Shown: piece by piece, positions 22,402-29,514 of the stretch | Layout of the letters: every line of letters begins with the position of its first letter | Numbering within the stretch: the first letter of the stretch is position 1 | Assembly: GCA_959028445.1 (NCBI GenBank) | Contig: CAUFRY010000026.1 | Span: 1-29,514, forward strand | Reading direction: 5' to 3' | From: an uncultured Collinsella sp. | GTDB taxonomy: Bacteria; Actinomycetota; Coriobacteriia; Coriobacteriales; Coriobacteriaceae | Length of the DNA: 29,514 nt | Made by a program: the position numbers and the translations under genes | The notes under the pieces: model-generated | The model's input: the letters and a program-made list of their open reading frames with translations, nothing else | Told to the model about the DNA's origin: nothing | Databases searched by the model: none

Positions 22402-24969
22402 TTATTTGCCCTTGGGCTTGCTGGCGTAGAACTTCTTCTTTTTGGACTTGCCGGCAGGGGAGGGTTTGCCGGCAAAGTTTGATTTGCCGTTGCCGGCCTG
22501 CGTGGGCGCGGGCGCTGCTGCACGAGGCTTGCGCGCCTCGGGGTTGCGCAGCTCCTCGGTTCGCTCGGCAATCTCCTCGGCGCTAAAGCCGACCTCGGCC
22601 ATGGCGTCCTCGATGGGCAGTCGGCGCACGATATAGCAGTGGTGCACCTTCTGGTTGCGCGCGAAGTCCTCGGGGATGGTCTGTGCCGTAATGTCCTCCA
22701 GCACGACGCCCGCGCGCGCGAGCTTGCGCGTTTCGGGGCGGAAGCCGCGCAGGTTGCAGCTAAAGATGGCATGTCCGCCCTGTGCAAGCAGGCGAGATAC
22801 GCCGGCCAAAAGCTCAACATGGTCGCGCTGGACATCCCAGGTGCGGCGGCCCATCTTGGACGAGTTCGAGAACGTGGGCGGGTCGACAAAGATCAAGTCC
22901 CAGCGGTTGCGCGTCTGGCGCTGGTCGCGAATCCAGGCGAGCACGTCGTCGCGCACAAAATGATGCTGCGGACCAACAAAGCCGTTCTGGCGCATATTGC
23001 GCTCGGCCCAGTCCAGGTAGGTGTTGGAAAGGTCGACTGTCACGGTTTCCTCGACGCCGCCGTTGGCCGCATAGCAGGTGGCGGTGCCGGTATAGGCGAA
23101 CAGATTGAGGAAGCGGCGTGCCTGTTTGGCGTGTTCGCGCACCAGGTTGCGGGTGACGCGGTGATCCAGGAAGATGCCCACATCCAGGTAGTCGTCAAAG
23201 TTGACGGCAAAGGTGAGCCCGCCTTCTTCGATGAGCGGCAGACGCCGGCGCGCGATGTTGGCGCGCTCGCCCGATCCGCCCTTGCCGGCGCCCTGCTTGC
23301 CGTACTGCGAGCCGCCACGCGAACGCATGCGGGCCTTGGCGTGCACGTGCTCGGCCGGAACATCAAGGATGCGCGGCGAGATGGCCAAGATGTCAAGCAT
23401 GCGGGCCTGGGCCAGCGCGGGGTCGATGGTCTTGGGCGCGGCGTATTCGGCGATGACGAGCCAGCGGCCCGGCGTCTGCGGGCAACCCTCGTACAGGTCG
23501 ATGGCAGCGGAGTAGTCGGGCAGGTCGGCATCGTAGACGCGATAGCAGCTCACGCCCTCGCGCTTGGCCCACTTGCGGCGCAGACGGGCATTCTTGCGCA
23601 GGCGGTTGGCGAACTGCTCGGACTCCGGGATGAGCACGGGCAGCGGCTTGCCGTCGCCCAAGTCGAGCGTGGCGGCAGGTTCGGGCATGGAGGAAGCGGC
23701 GGCTTCGTCGTTGGCTTCGTTGGCATCCGCAACCTCGGCCTCGGCATCCGCGCTGGTCGCAGCCTCAAACACTGCGGCGGCGTGGTCGAGCGAAGGCCAG
23801 ACTTCGACGGTTGCCTCCTCGTTGTTGGGCATGATGGCGATCGAGCGTTCGGGCTCGGCGTGGAGCGCGCGGGCCAGCAATCCGTCGCGGGTGAGCGCGG
23901 CGACCGGTGCCGAAGCGAGCTCGGGCGCGCGGCGCAGCTCGCCGACCAGCGTCATGGCGTCGTGCATGAGTGAAAGCGGTGTCTCGGTGGTGTCTGCGAC
24001 TACGGCGGCTCCGGCGACGGCGCCAGCATGGTCCAGCACGGTGGCGGACTTGGCGGCGCAAAAGTCGACAAAACGCTTGTAGCCGGCGCACTTGACCATG
24101 CGCTCGGCAGTCTTGCGGGCGGCGGGGTCGATGTCTACGGCCACGATGCGCGCCTGGCGCTCGCGCGCTGCCGTCTCGCGCTCGCGCGCCTCGGCAAGCA
24201 GCTGCTCCCACAGGGCGGCGTCGTGTAGCTGCCAGCCCTCAAAGCCCCAGCGCTCGCGTGCGGCGCCCGGGGCGCGGTTGGTCAGAATGTTCACGGCCTC
24301 CAGCAGCAGACCGCCGCCGGCGCACGAGGCATCGATCAACGTGGGAAGGGCTTCATTCTCGTAATCGTCAGCCGTTAACTCGCGCTCGCACAGTGCGGTC
24401 CAGCCGACCTGTGCCAGCACCAGGGCGGCGTAGTCGGGGCGCAGCGCGTGCGTACCCTCGCCGGCGCGGGTCGCTGCGGGCGGCAGACGCTTGAACAGCG
24501 GATCGCCCGAAAGGTCCAGGCTGATGCTCGCGCGGCGCTGACGCAGCGAAAGCAGCAGGTGAACATCGGGATCGGTGGCGTTGACATCGGCGCGACGGCC
24601 CGTGGTTTCGGCCAAGCGGTCGCACAATGCGTCCTTGGCGCGCAGGGCCGAGAAGCGCGTGTTGCGCAGCTGCTCGGTCACGCCGCGGGCGGTGATGGCG
24701 ATGGTGGCGCCGGGGCGGATGACGGTCTCCCAGGCGATGTCGTAAACGCTGTCGTACAGTTCATCGGCATCCTGCGCCTCAAAGCGCCCGAGTACCACGA
24801 ACACACGGCTCGCCAGGCGTGACCACAGGCAGGCGCGGTAGCCTTCTTCGAGCTCGCCCTCAAATGTAGCGCGGCCCTTCAGCCGGCGAACATGCGAAAG
24901 CCCGAGGCGTTTAAGCTCATCGGCGAGTGCGGACTCAAAGCCCTCGGGGCAGCTTGCGTAAAATTCCAT
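22402..24969 (-). CDS. rlmKL: RlmKL-like 23S rRNA methyltransferase with a degenerate RlmL half
   Basis: This 855-residue protein has an N-terminal THUMP-containing RlmL-like part (1-350), an Ala/Glu-rich linker (about 395-440) and a C-terminal RlmK part (about 445-800). The RlmK half looks active: NLFAYTGTATCYAANGG (622-638) and FVDPPTFSNSSKM (694-706). In the RlmL half the usual CGSGTLLIEA is CAGGGLLLEA (216-225), and the NPPYGERL catalytic motif is absent; VADTTETPLSL (324-334) stands where it would be expected. The enzyme should therefore still make 7-methylguanine in 23S rRNA, while its guanine-N2 activity is doubtful. A basic tail (about 812-855) ends in KKKKFYASKPKGK. AGAGAGG precedes the ATG. 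The gene is divergent from the HAD phosphatase gene, with 75 bp between them. Confidence 0.9.
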   Translation of the reverse strand: MEFYASCPEGFESALADELKRLGLSHVRRLKGRATFEGELEEGYRACLWSRLASRVFVVLGRFEAQDADELYDSVYDIAWETVIRPGATIAITARGVTEQLRNTRFSALRAKDALCDRLAETTGRRADVNATDPDVHLLLSLRQRRASISLDLSGDPLFKRLPPAATRAGEGTHALRPDYAALVLAQVGWTALCERELTADDYENEALPTLIDASCAGGGLLLEAVNILTNRAPGAARERWGFEGWQLHDAALWEQLLAEARERETAARERQARIVAVDIDPAARKTAERMVKCAGYKRFVDFCAAKSATVLDHAGAVAGAAVVADTTETPLSLMHDAMTLVGELRRAPELASAPVAALTRDGLLARALHAEPERSIAIMPNNEEATVEVWPSLDHAAAVFEAATSADAEAEVADANEANDEAAASSMPEPAATLDLGDGKPLPVLIPESEQFANRLRKNARLRRKWAKREGVSCYRVYDADLPDYSAAIDLYEGCPQTPGRWLVIAEYAAPKTIDPALAQARMLDILAISPRILDVPAEHVHAKARMRSRGGSQYGKQGAGKGGSGERANIARRRLPLIEEGGLTFAVNFDDYLDVGIFLDHRVTRNLVREHAKQARRFLNLFAYTGTATCYAANGGVEETVTVDLSNTYLDWAERNMRQNGFVGPQHHFVRDDVLAWIRDQRQTRNRWDLIFVDPPTFSNSSKMGRRTWDVQRDHVELLAGVSRLLAQGGHAIFSCNLRGFRPETRKLARAGVVLEDITAQTIPEDFARNQKVHHCYIVRRLPIEDAMAEVGFSAEEIAERTEELRNPEARKPRAAAPAPTQAGNGKSNFAGKPSPAGKSKKKKFYASKPKGK

Positions 24970-24996
24970 GGGTGACCTCTCTGGTTGCGTCGCTCC

Positions 24997-25006
24997 ATTA
25001 TATGAT
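24997..25006. promoter_or_regulatory. Possible divergent promoter -10 boxes between rlmKL and the HAD gene
   Basis: The near-palindrome CCATTATATGATGG contains TATAAT on the minus strand (24997-25002), pointing to rlmKL, and TATGAT on the plus strand (25001-25006), pointing to the HAD gene. The -35 regions are weak on both sides. Confidence 0.35.
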
Positions 25007-25044
25007 GGATACTTCGTTTACTCTCGCCCCCGAAAGGAACCCAT

Positions 25045-25872
25045 ATGATTGATGCGTGCCCCGATTCTGCCGTGCTCTTTTTTGACGTGGACGGCACGCT
25101 GACGTCGTTCGATCCCGACAACATGACCGACAAGGACTTTTCGGCGGTTCACCCCTCGCAGGCGGTCGTCGAGGCGTTTCATCGTCTGCGCGACGCGGGA
25201 CACCAGGCATTTATCTGCACGGGTCGTCCCTTGTGGCTGATTGCCGATGGCCTGCGCGCGCTGAACCCGGCGGGTGTCGTTGCCATGGCGGGAGCGACGC
25301 TCGAGGTCGAGGGCCGCGTGGTGCATGAGGACTGCTTTGACGAGGACGTTATCGAGGAGCTTGCGCGCCGTATGGCCGCGGCAGGGATTGAGGCCTTTTT
25401 CGAGACCAACGTGGCTACTTTTGCCCTGGAACCCGCGGGTGTTGAGCAGTCGTCTCTGATCGGCACTTCTGTGGTGCACAGCACCGAGGAAATGCGCGTC
25501 GACGGCCGTCTGCGCGTGGGCAAGGTAGGCATCGTCGCGAGTGACCTGGCTCGCGTAGCCAACGATGATGGCTTTATCGATCGCGAGTTTGAGCTGTGCA
25601 ACACCGGTGGTCAGAATCGCGAGCTGAGCCCCAAGGGCATTGACAAGGGCGTGGGGGTGGCGCGAGCGCTGGAATACCTGGGTCGCACCGGCAACGCGCG
25701 CACCTTTGGCTTTGGTGATTCCGGCAACGACCTGGGCATGCTCGCTGCTGTCGAGACGGCCGTGGCCATGGGCAACGCCATGCCCGAGGTCAAGGCGGTC
25801 GCCGACTACGTGACCGACGATGTCGCACACGACGGCACCGTCACGGCGATGCAGCATTTCGGCCTCATCTAA
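25045..25872 (+). CDS. HAD-superfamily hydrolase, Cof/type IIB phosphatase
   Basis: This 275-residue protein has HAD motif I FFDVDGTLT (nucleophile D14, acid D16), motif II ICTGRP (T59), a type IIB cap between residues 85 and 190, a SPKGIDKG lysine motif and motif IV FGFGDSGNDLGML. These enzymes dephosphorylate sugar phosphates, nucleotides or flavin precursors in the cytosol; the substrate cannot be told from sequence. GAAAGGA lies about 8 nt before the ATG. The 193-bp gap that follows shows no gene, only a small inverted repeat AAACAC-TGAG-GTGTTT (25945-25960) of unknown role. The downstream aldolase gene is on the same strand, and a link with sugar phosphate metabolism is possible but not shown. 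Confidence 0.92.
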   Translation: MIDACPDSAVLFFDVDGTLTSFDPDNMTDKDFSAVHPSQAVVEAFHRLRDAGHQAFICTGRPLWLIADGLRALNPAGVVAMAGATLEVEGRVVHEDCFDEDVIEELARRMAAAGIEAFFETNVATFALEPAGVEQSSLIGTSVVHSTEEMRVDGRLRVGKVGIVASDLARVANDDGFIDREFELCNTGGQNRELSPKGIDKGVGVARALEYLGRTGNARTFGFGDSGNDLGMLAAVETAVAMGNAMPEVKAVADYVTDDVAHDGTVTAMQHFGLI

Positions 25873-26065
25873 TGAATCCCGCGTTCTGACGTTTGCTCAA
25901 ACTGCGACTCTTTGCTTTTGCATGCTCAATCGATTTATCAATCCAAACACTGAGGTGTTTATACCGTTCGCCGAGAAGATAAAAAACCGCAGCTCACGCT
26001 TTGATAAACGTAGGTAAAGTGTTTAGCAGTTTACCGGCCTTATGCAAGCGAAAGGAATCAGGCAG

Positions 26066-26770
26066 ATGGCAATCAAGGTGTTCGCTGACGGTGCAAACCT
26101 CGAGGGCATGCTCGACATGTACGAGAACGGCAACGTTCAGGGTTTCACGACCAACCCGTCCCTTATGAAGAAGGGCGGCGTGACGGATTACCGCGCGTTT
26201 GCCAAAGAGGTCTTGACCCACATCACCGATGTGTCCGTCTCGTTTGAGGTCTTTGCCGACGACGTCGAGACCATGGAGGTCGAGGCGCGCGAGATCGCTA
26301 CCTGGGCCGAGAACGTCTACGTCAAGATTCCGTGCGTGACCACCAAGGGCGGGTCCACCGCCGAGCTGGTGCGCAAGCTTTCGGCCGACGGCATCAAGGT
26401 TAACGTCACCACCATCTTTACGCCTACGCAGGTCGATGAGATGGTCGAGGCCGTTGACGCCGAGACGCCGTCCATCATCTCGCTCTTTGCCGGCCGCATC
26501 GCCGATACCGGCGTCGACCCCATTCCGTTTATGACGGAGTCGGTTAAGAAGGCCGCCGCAAAGCCCAACTGTGAGGTCCTGTGGGCGTCCACGCGCGAGC
26601 TCATCAACATTTACCAGGCAGAAGCCTGCGGTTGCCAGATCATTACGGTGCCCAACAGCATCCTGGCCAAGCGCAAGAACATCGGTCGCGACCCGTACGA
26701 GGTCTCGCTCGACACCGTGCGCGGCTTTGCCAAGGATATCGCCGCTTTGGGCTTCCATATCCTGCCGTAG
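26066..26770 (+). CDS. Small transaldolase / fructose-6-phosphate aldolase family protein
   Basis: This 234-residue protein has the TalC/FSA class I aldolase pattern: FADGANLEGM near the start, GFTTNPSLM (26-34), and the strand VYVKIPCVT with the Schiff-base lysine K87. VNVTTIFTPTQ, SLFAGRIADTG and the C-terminal RDPYEVSLDTVRGFAKD follow. It is a cytosolic enzyme acting either as a transaldolase or as a fructose-6-phosphate aldolase; the two cannot be separated by eye. The ATG at 26066 is preferred over an in-frame ATG at 26042, since AAAGGA lies upstream at about 10 nt and conserved sequence starts here. The last 19 bp of the reading frame region recur 155 bp downstream. Confidence 0.92.
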   Translation: MAIKVFADGANLEGMLDMYENGNVQGFTTNPSLMKKGGVTDYRAFAKEVLTHITDVSVSFEVFADDVETMEVEAREIATWAENVYVKIPCVTTKGGSTAELVRKLSADGIKVNVTTIFTPTQVDEMVEAVDAETPSIISLFAGRIADTGVDPIPFMTESVKKAAAKPNCEVLWASTRELINIYQAEACGCQIITVPNSILAKRKNIGRDPYEVSLDTVRGFAKDIAALGFHILP

Positions 26771-26923
26771 CGCGAACACTGACTACGCCGCGGGCTGCTC
26801 GCCCCGGCTTTCCTTTCCCTATCGCTCACGCGCTCCGCGAGGGTCGCGCTAGGCAAAGGAAAGGCCGGGGTTGCCGACACGAGCTTGCCAGCAAGTTGGC
26901 GCTTGGCTTCCATATCCTGCCGT
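26750..26923. repeat. 19-bp direct repeat copying the aldolase 3' end, flanking a long hairpin
   Basis: GGCTTCCATATCCTGCCGT occurs at 26750-26768, within the end of the aldolase gene, and again at 26905-26923. Between them lies a long imperfect hairpin: CCCCGG plus CTTTCC (26802-26818) pairs with 26852-26870, with further GC-rich pairing inside. This could be an insertion that duplicated its target, or a tandem duplication of the gene end with later growth. The 26771-27150 gap holds this unit, the family 1 element and no gene. Confidence 0.65.
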
Positions 26924-26925
26924 GG

Positions 26926-27141
26926 GCAAAGGTACCCCCGCCTGCGCCGTGCAAAATTGAGAGTATTCAGCAAGGTAAAGGTCTTTATCAGTTAACCGAA
27001 GCATGGAACGGCCCCCGTTTTGGCTCTGATGACGCTAAAACGGGGGCCGTTCCATGCTTTTTCGTCTCTGAGGGGCATCCGGAACGGTGGAATTTGCAGA
27101 ATACTCGCGATTTTGCACATCGCTACAGGGGGTACCTTTGC
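26926..27141. repeat. MITE-like element 2 with about 47-bp terminal inverted repeats (family 1)
   Basis: The left end (26926-26972) and right end (27095-27141) are inverted repeats. The 42-bp core matches at 33 positions and begins with GGTACCCCC. Both ends contain GTGCAAAAT and GAGTATTC, matching the ends of the element at 1-238. The interior carries a separate perfect hairpin (26999-27059) and no open frame. Confidence 0.75.
26999..27063 (+). terminator. Strong hairpin terminator between the aldolase and tex
   Basis: A perfect 23-bp stem (26999-27021 with 27037-27059) and a 15-nt loop are followed by TTTTTT on the plus strand. It lies inside the family 1 element, between two convergent genes, and could also act on tex transcription. 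Confidence 0.75.
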
Positions 27142-27150
27142 TTTGGCGGT

Positions 27151-29298
27151 TTACTTGCCCTGTACCATGGTGAGCGAGATCTTCTTGCGGTCGCGATCGA
27201 CCTTTTCGACCCACACCTTGACCGTGTCACCGATGCGCACCACGTCGCTCGGGTGCTTGACAAAGCGGTTGGCCAGCTTGGAGATGTGCACAAGGCCGTC
27301 CTGGTGCACTCCCACGTCGACGAAGGCGCCAAAGTCGACGACGTTGCGCACCGTGCCCTTGAGCTCCATGCCGGGTTCCAGGTCGTCGATGGAAAGTGCC
27401 GAGCGGCTAAAGACCACCTCGGGCGCGTCGTCGCGCGGGTCGCGGCCGGGCTTCTTGAGCTCGTTGACAATGTCGATGAGCGTCAGGGTACCGCAGTTCA
27501 GGTCGCTTGCTAGCGCCGAGATGCTGCCCAGGCGGCGCTCGATGTCGGGCACGCCGCCGCGGCTGAGCTCACTTGCCGCAACGCCGGCACGCTCCAGGAC
27601 GGCCGTGGCCACCTCGTAGCTCTCGGGGTGGACGCTTGTCGCGTCGAGTGGGTTCTTGCCGCCGCTAATGCGCAGGAAACCCGCGGCGTTGAGATATGCC
27701 TTGGGCCCCAGCTTGGGGACCTTCTTGAGCTGGCGGCGATCGGTAAAGGCGCCGTTTTCCTCGCGGTAGGCCACGATGTTTTTGGCCACGCTCGGCGTGA
27801 TGCCCGATACGTATCCCAGCAGACTTGCGCTCGCGGTGTTTACGTCGACACCCACGCGGTTAACGACGTCCTCCACCACGTGGCCCAGAGTGCGCGAGAG
27901 CTCGGCCTGGTCAAGGTCATGCTGGTACTGGCCCACACCGATGGACTGGGGCGGAATCTTGACGAGCTCTGCCAGCGGGTCCTGCAGGCGGCGGCCCAGG
28001 CTCATGGCGCCACGCACGGTGACGTCCAGGTCGGGGTATTCCTGGCTGGCGAGCTCGGAAGCGGAGTACACCGACGCGCCGGCTTCGTTAACGATGGTGT
28101 AGCGAAGGCTGGGCGCCTGCTCGGCAATGAACTCCGAGACGACTTCCTCGGTCTCGCGGCTGGCGGTGCCGTTGCCGATGACGATGGTGTTGACGCCGTC
28201 CTTTTTGACGAGGCGGGCGAGCTCGCGCTTGGTGCCGGCGACGTCGTGGCGCGGCTTGGTGGGGTAGACCACGCCGTGGTCGAGCAGCTTGCCGGTCTCG
28301 TCCATGACGGCGACCTTGCAGCCGGTGCGGTAGCCCGGATCGAGCGCGAGCACGCGGGCGCCGCGCACGGGGCGTGCCGAGAGCAGGCCCTCGAGATTCT
28401 TGGCAAAGACATTAATGGCCTCGGTCTGGGCGCGAACGGTGAGCTTGGCGCGGGCCTCGCGCTCCAGCGAGGGGGCCATGAGGCGCTTGTAGCCGTCAGC
28501 GATGGCGGCGTCAAAGACGGGCGCGAAGACGCCCTGGCGTCGGGGCCAACGGCTGCCGAGGCGCGCCGTGGCGGCAGCGCCGTCGACGTTCACGCGCACG
28601 CGGAGTTTGCCCTCGCGCTCACCGCGGTCGATAGCCAGCACGCGGTGGTTGGGAATACGGCGCAGCGGCTCATCATAGCTGTAGTACGGCTCGTAGGGGG
28701 TCTTCTCGGCGGGGTCGGTGGCCTCGACGATGATGTCGGCGGTGTTTTGCGTAAAGGCGCGCAGGTCGGCGACGTTCTCGGGGTCTTCGGCCACCGTCTC
28801 GGCCACGATGTCCGCCGCGCCGGCGAGCGCCTTCTCGGGCGTGTCGAAGCCGGCTTCCTCGTTGACGTAGGCCGCGGCGGTGTCGAGCGCGCTGCCCTTG
28901 GCCGAGGCCTGCATGATGATCATGTTGGCAAGCGGCTCCAGGCCTGCCTCGCGGGCCTTCTGTGCGCGGGTCATGCGCTTTTTGCGGTAGGGCTTGTAGA
29001 GGTCCTCGACACGCTGGAGCTGCGCGGCCTCGCGAATTTGCTGTTCGAGCTCGGGCGTAAGTTTGCCCTGGGCGTCGATGAGCAGAAGGACGTCCTCTTT
29101 GCGCTGTTCAAGATTGCGCAGGTAGGACAGGCGCTCGTCGAGTGCGCGCAGGGCGACGTCGTCCATTCCGCCTGTGGCCTCCTTGCGGTAGCGCGAGATA
29201 AAGGGGATGGTGTTGCCCTCGTCGATGAGCTTGACGGCTGCCTCGACGTTGGCGGCCTTAAGGTTGAGCTCGCGGGCGAGCTGGGCGATAAGATCCAT
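27151..29298 (-). CDS. tex: Tex family RNA-binding transcriptional accessory protein
   Basis: This 715-residue protein has the complete Tex order. An N-terminal helical part includes NTIPFISRYRKEATGGMDD and later VEDLYKPYRKKRMTRA. A YqgF/RuvX-like nuclease-fold domain follows (VLALDPGYRTGCKVAVMD, NTIVIGNGTASRETE). Helix-hairpin-helix domains come next (SIGVGQYQHDLDQ, NTASASLLGYVSGI, FLRISGG). A C-terminal S1 domain is the last part (GTVRNVVDFGAFVDVGVHQDG). Tex binds nucleic acid and affects transcription; the exact role varies between species. The ATG at 29296-29298 follows AAGGAG with close spacing and matches the usual Tex start; 29 further in-frame codons upstream are not conserved in character. 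A long open frame on the opposite strand (27628-29316) is a codon-bias shadow. Confidence 0.96.
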   Translation of the reverse strand: MDLIAQLARELNLKAANVEAAVKLIDEGNTIPFISRYRKEATGGMDDVALRALDERLSYLRNLEQRKEDVLLLIDAQGKLTPELEQQIREAAQLQRVEDLYKPYRKKRMTRAQKAREAGLEPLANMIIMQASAKGSALDTAAAYVNEEAGFDTPEKALAGAADIVAETVAEDPENVADLRAFTQNTADIIVEATDPAEKTPYEPYYSYDEPLRRIPNHRVLAIDRGEREGKLRVRVNVDGAAATARLGSRWPRRQGVFAPVFDAAIADGYKRLMAPSLEREARAKLTVRAQTEAINVFAKNLEGLLSARPVRGARVLALDPGYRTGCKVAVMDETGKLLDHGVVYPTKPRHDVAGTKRELARLVKKDGVNTIVIGNGTASRETEEVVSEFIAEQAPSLRYTIVNEAGASVYSASELASQEYPDLDVTVRGAMSLGRRLQDPLAELVKIPPQSIGVGQYQHDLDQAELSRTLGHVVEDVVNRVGVDVNTASASLLGYVSGITPSVAKNIVAYREENGAFTDRRQLKKVPKLGPKAYLNAAGFLRISGGKNPLDATSVHPESYEVATAVLERAGVAASELSRGGVPDIERRLGSISALASDLNCGTLTLIDIVNELKKPGRDPRDDAPEVVFSRSALSIDDLEPGMELKGTVRNVVDFGAFVDVGVHQDGLVHISKLANRFVKHPSDVVRIGDTVKVWVEKVDRDRKKISLTMVQGK

Positions 29299-29380
29299 GG
29301 GACTCCTTGCGTTTAAGGTGCGTTTGCAGCACAGGGCTACCAAGGATACCACCCGTCCCAAAAGACTGTTTTGGGGCCGC

Positions 29381-29514
29381 GCCACGAAAACGACCTATCT
29401 ACTACGTTTGAACCATATGGGTCGACCATCCCTCGGTTTTCCGAAAATACGCAACCCGCCTACCTGCACTGATAATTGTTCTCGGGGGAAGCGGGCACTG
29501 CGGGGCGCGGCAAC
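29381..29514. repeat. MITE-like element, family 2 (copy 2, cut by window end)
   Basis: Positions 29381-29410 match the 30-bp terminal repeat of the element at 3738-3897 (27 of 30 positions against its right end). The similarity goes on to 29477 without gaps at about 73 percent. The other end should lie beyond the window. It stands 83 bp upstream of the tex start codon. Confidence 0.7.

Noticed and set aside
22639..23973. 444-codon open frame opposite rlmKL
   Set aside because: Antisense shadow without a domain; the opposite strand has clear motifs.
27628..29316. 562-codon open frame opposite tex
   Set aside because: It is a shadow due to high GC and codon bias; its sequence is low-complexity and has no recognisable domain, while tex is unmistakable.

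Overview
The window is high-GC bacterial DNA. Several things together suggest a Coriobacteriia genome, most like Collinsella: the codon bias, a small 4.5S-type SRP RNA downstream of tadA, a sortase-anchored surface protein with an LANTG motif, an LTA-synthase-family enzyme, and many intergenic palindromic repeats. This placement is an inference, because no taxonomic marker was searched. All recognisable genes look intact. I see no prophage, transposase or CRISPR array.

Layout: 1-326 is a repeat element plus a terminator, followed by lemA (-), a TetR regulator (+), tRNA-Ser(UGA) (-) and an in-frame fusion of TadA to a glycerate kinase (+). Positions 3602-4496 hold three different inverted-repeat elements, the SRP RNA gene with its own promoter and terminator, and a perfect 27-bp inverted repeat. 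A heterodimeric ABC exporter (4497-8219) and a flavodoxin-like protein (8347-8898) follow.

Positions 8899-14013 form a distinctive block. A 1361-residue cell-wall-anchored protein is preceded by a terminal-inverted-repeat element and a very regular array with a 62-bp period. It is followed by one further piece of the array and an inverted partial copy of the same element. An LTA-synthase-like sulfatase (-) and a nitroreductase (+) come next.

Positions 17518-22307 look like a potassium module: a Kup transporter, a 64-residue membrane protein, a short KdpD-like histidine kinase and a KdpE-like response regulator. No KdpFABC genes lie beside them. The last part carries an RlmKL-like rRNA methyltransferase (-) whose RlmL half lacks the expected catalytic motif, a HAD phosphatase (+), a small transaldolase/fructose-6-phosphate aldolase (+) and Tex (-).

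The strongest unexplained signal is the density of non-coding repeats. There are at least five families. Two of them (1-238 with 26926-27141, and 3738-3897 with 29381-end) look like short non-autonomous elements with long terminal inverted repeats. Several sit directly downstream of genes and probably also act as terminators.
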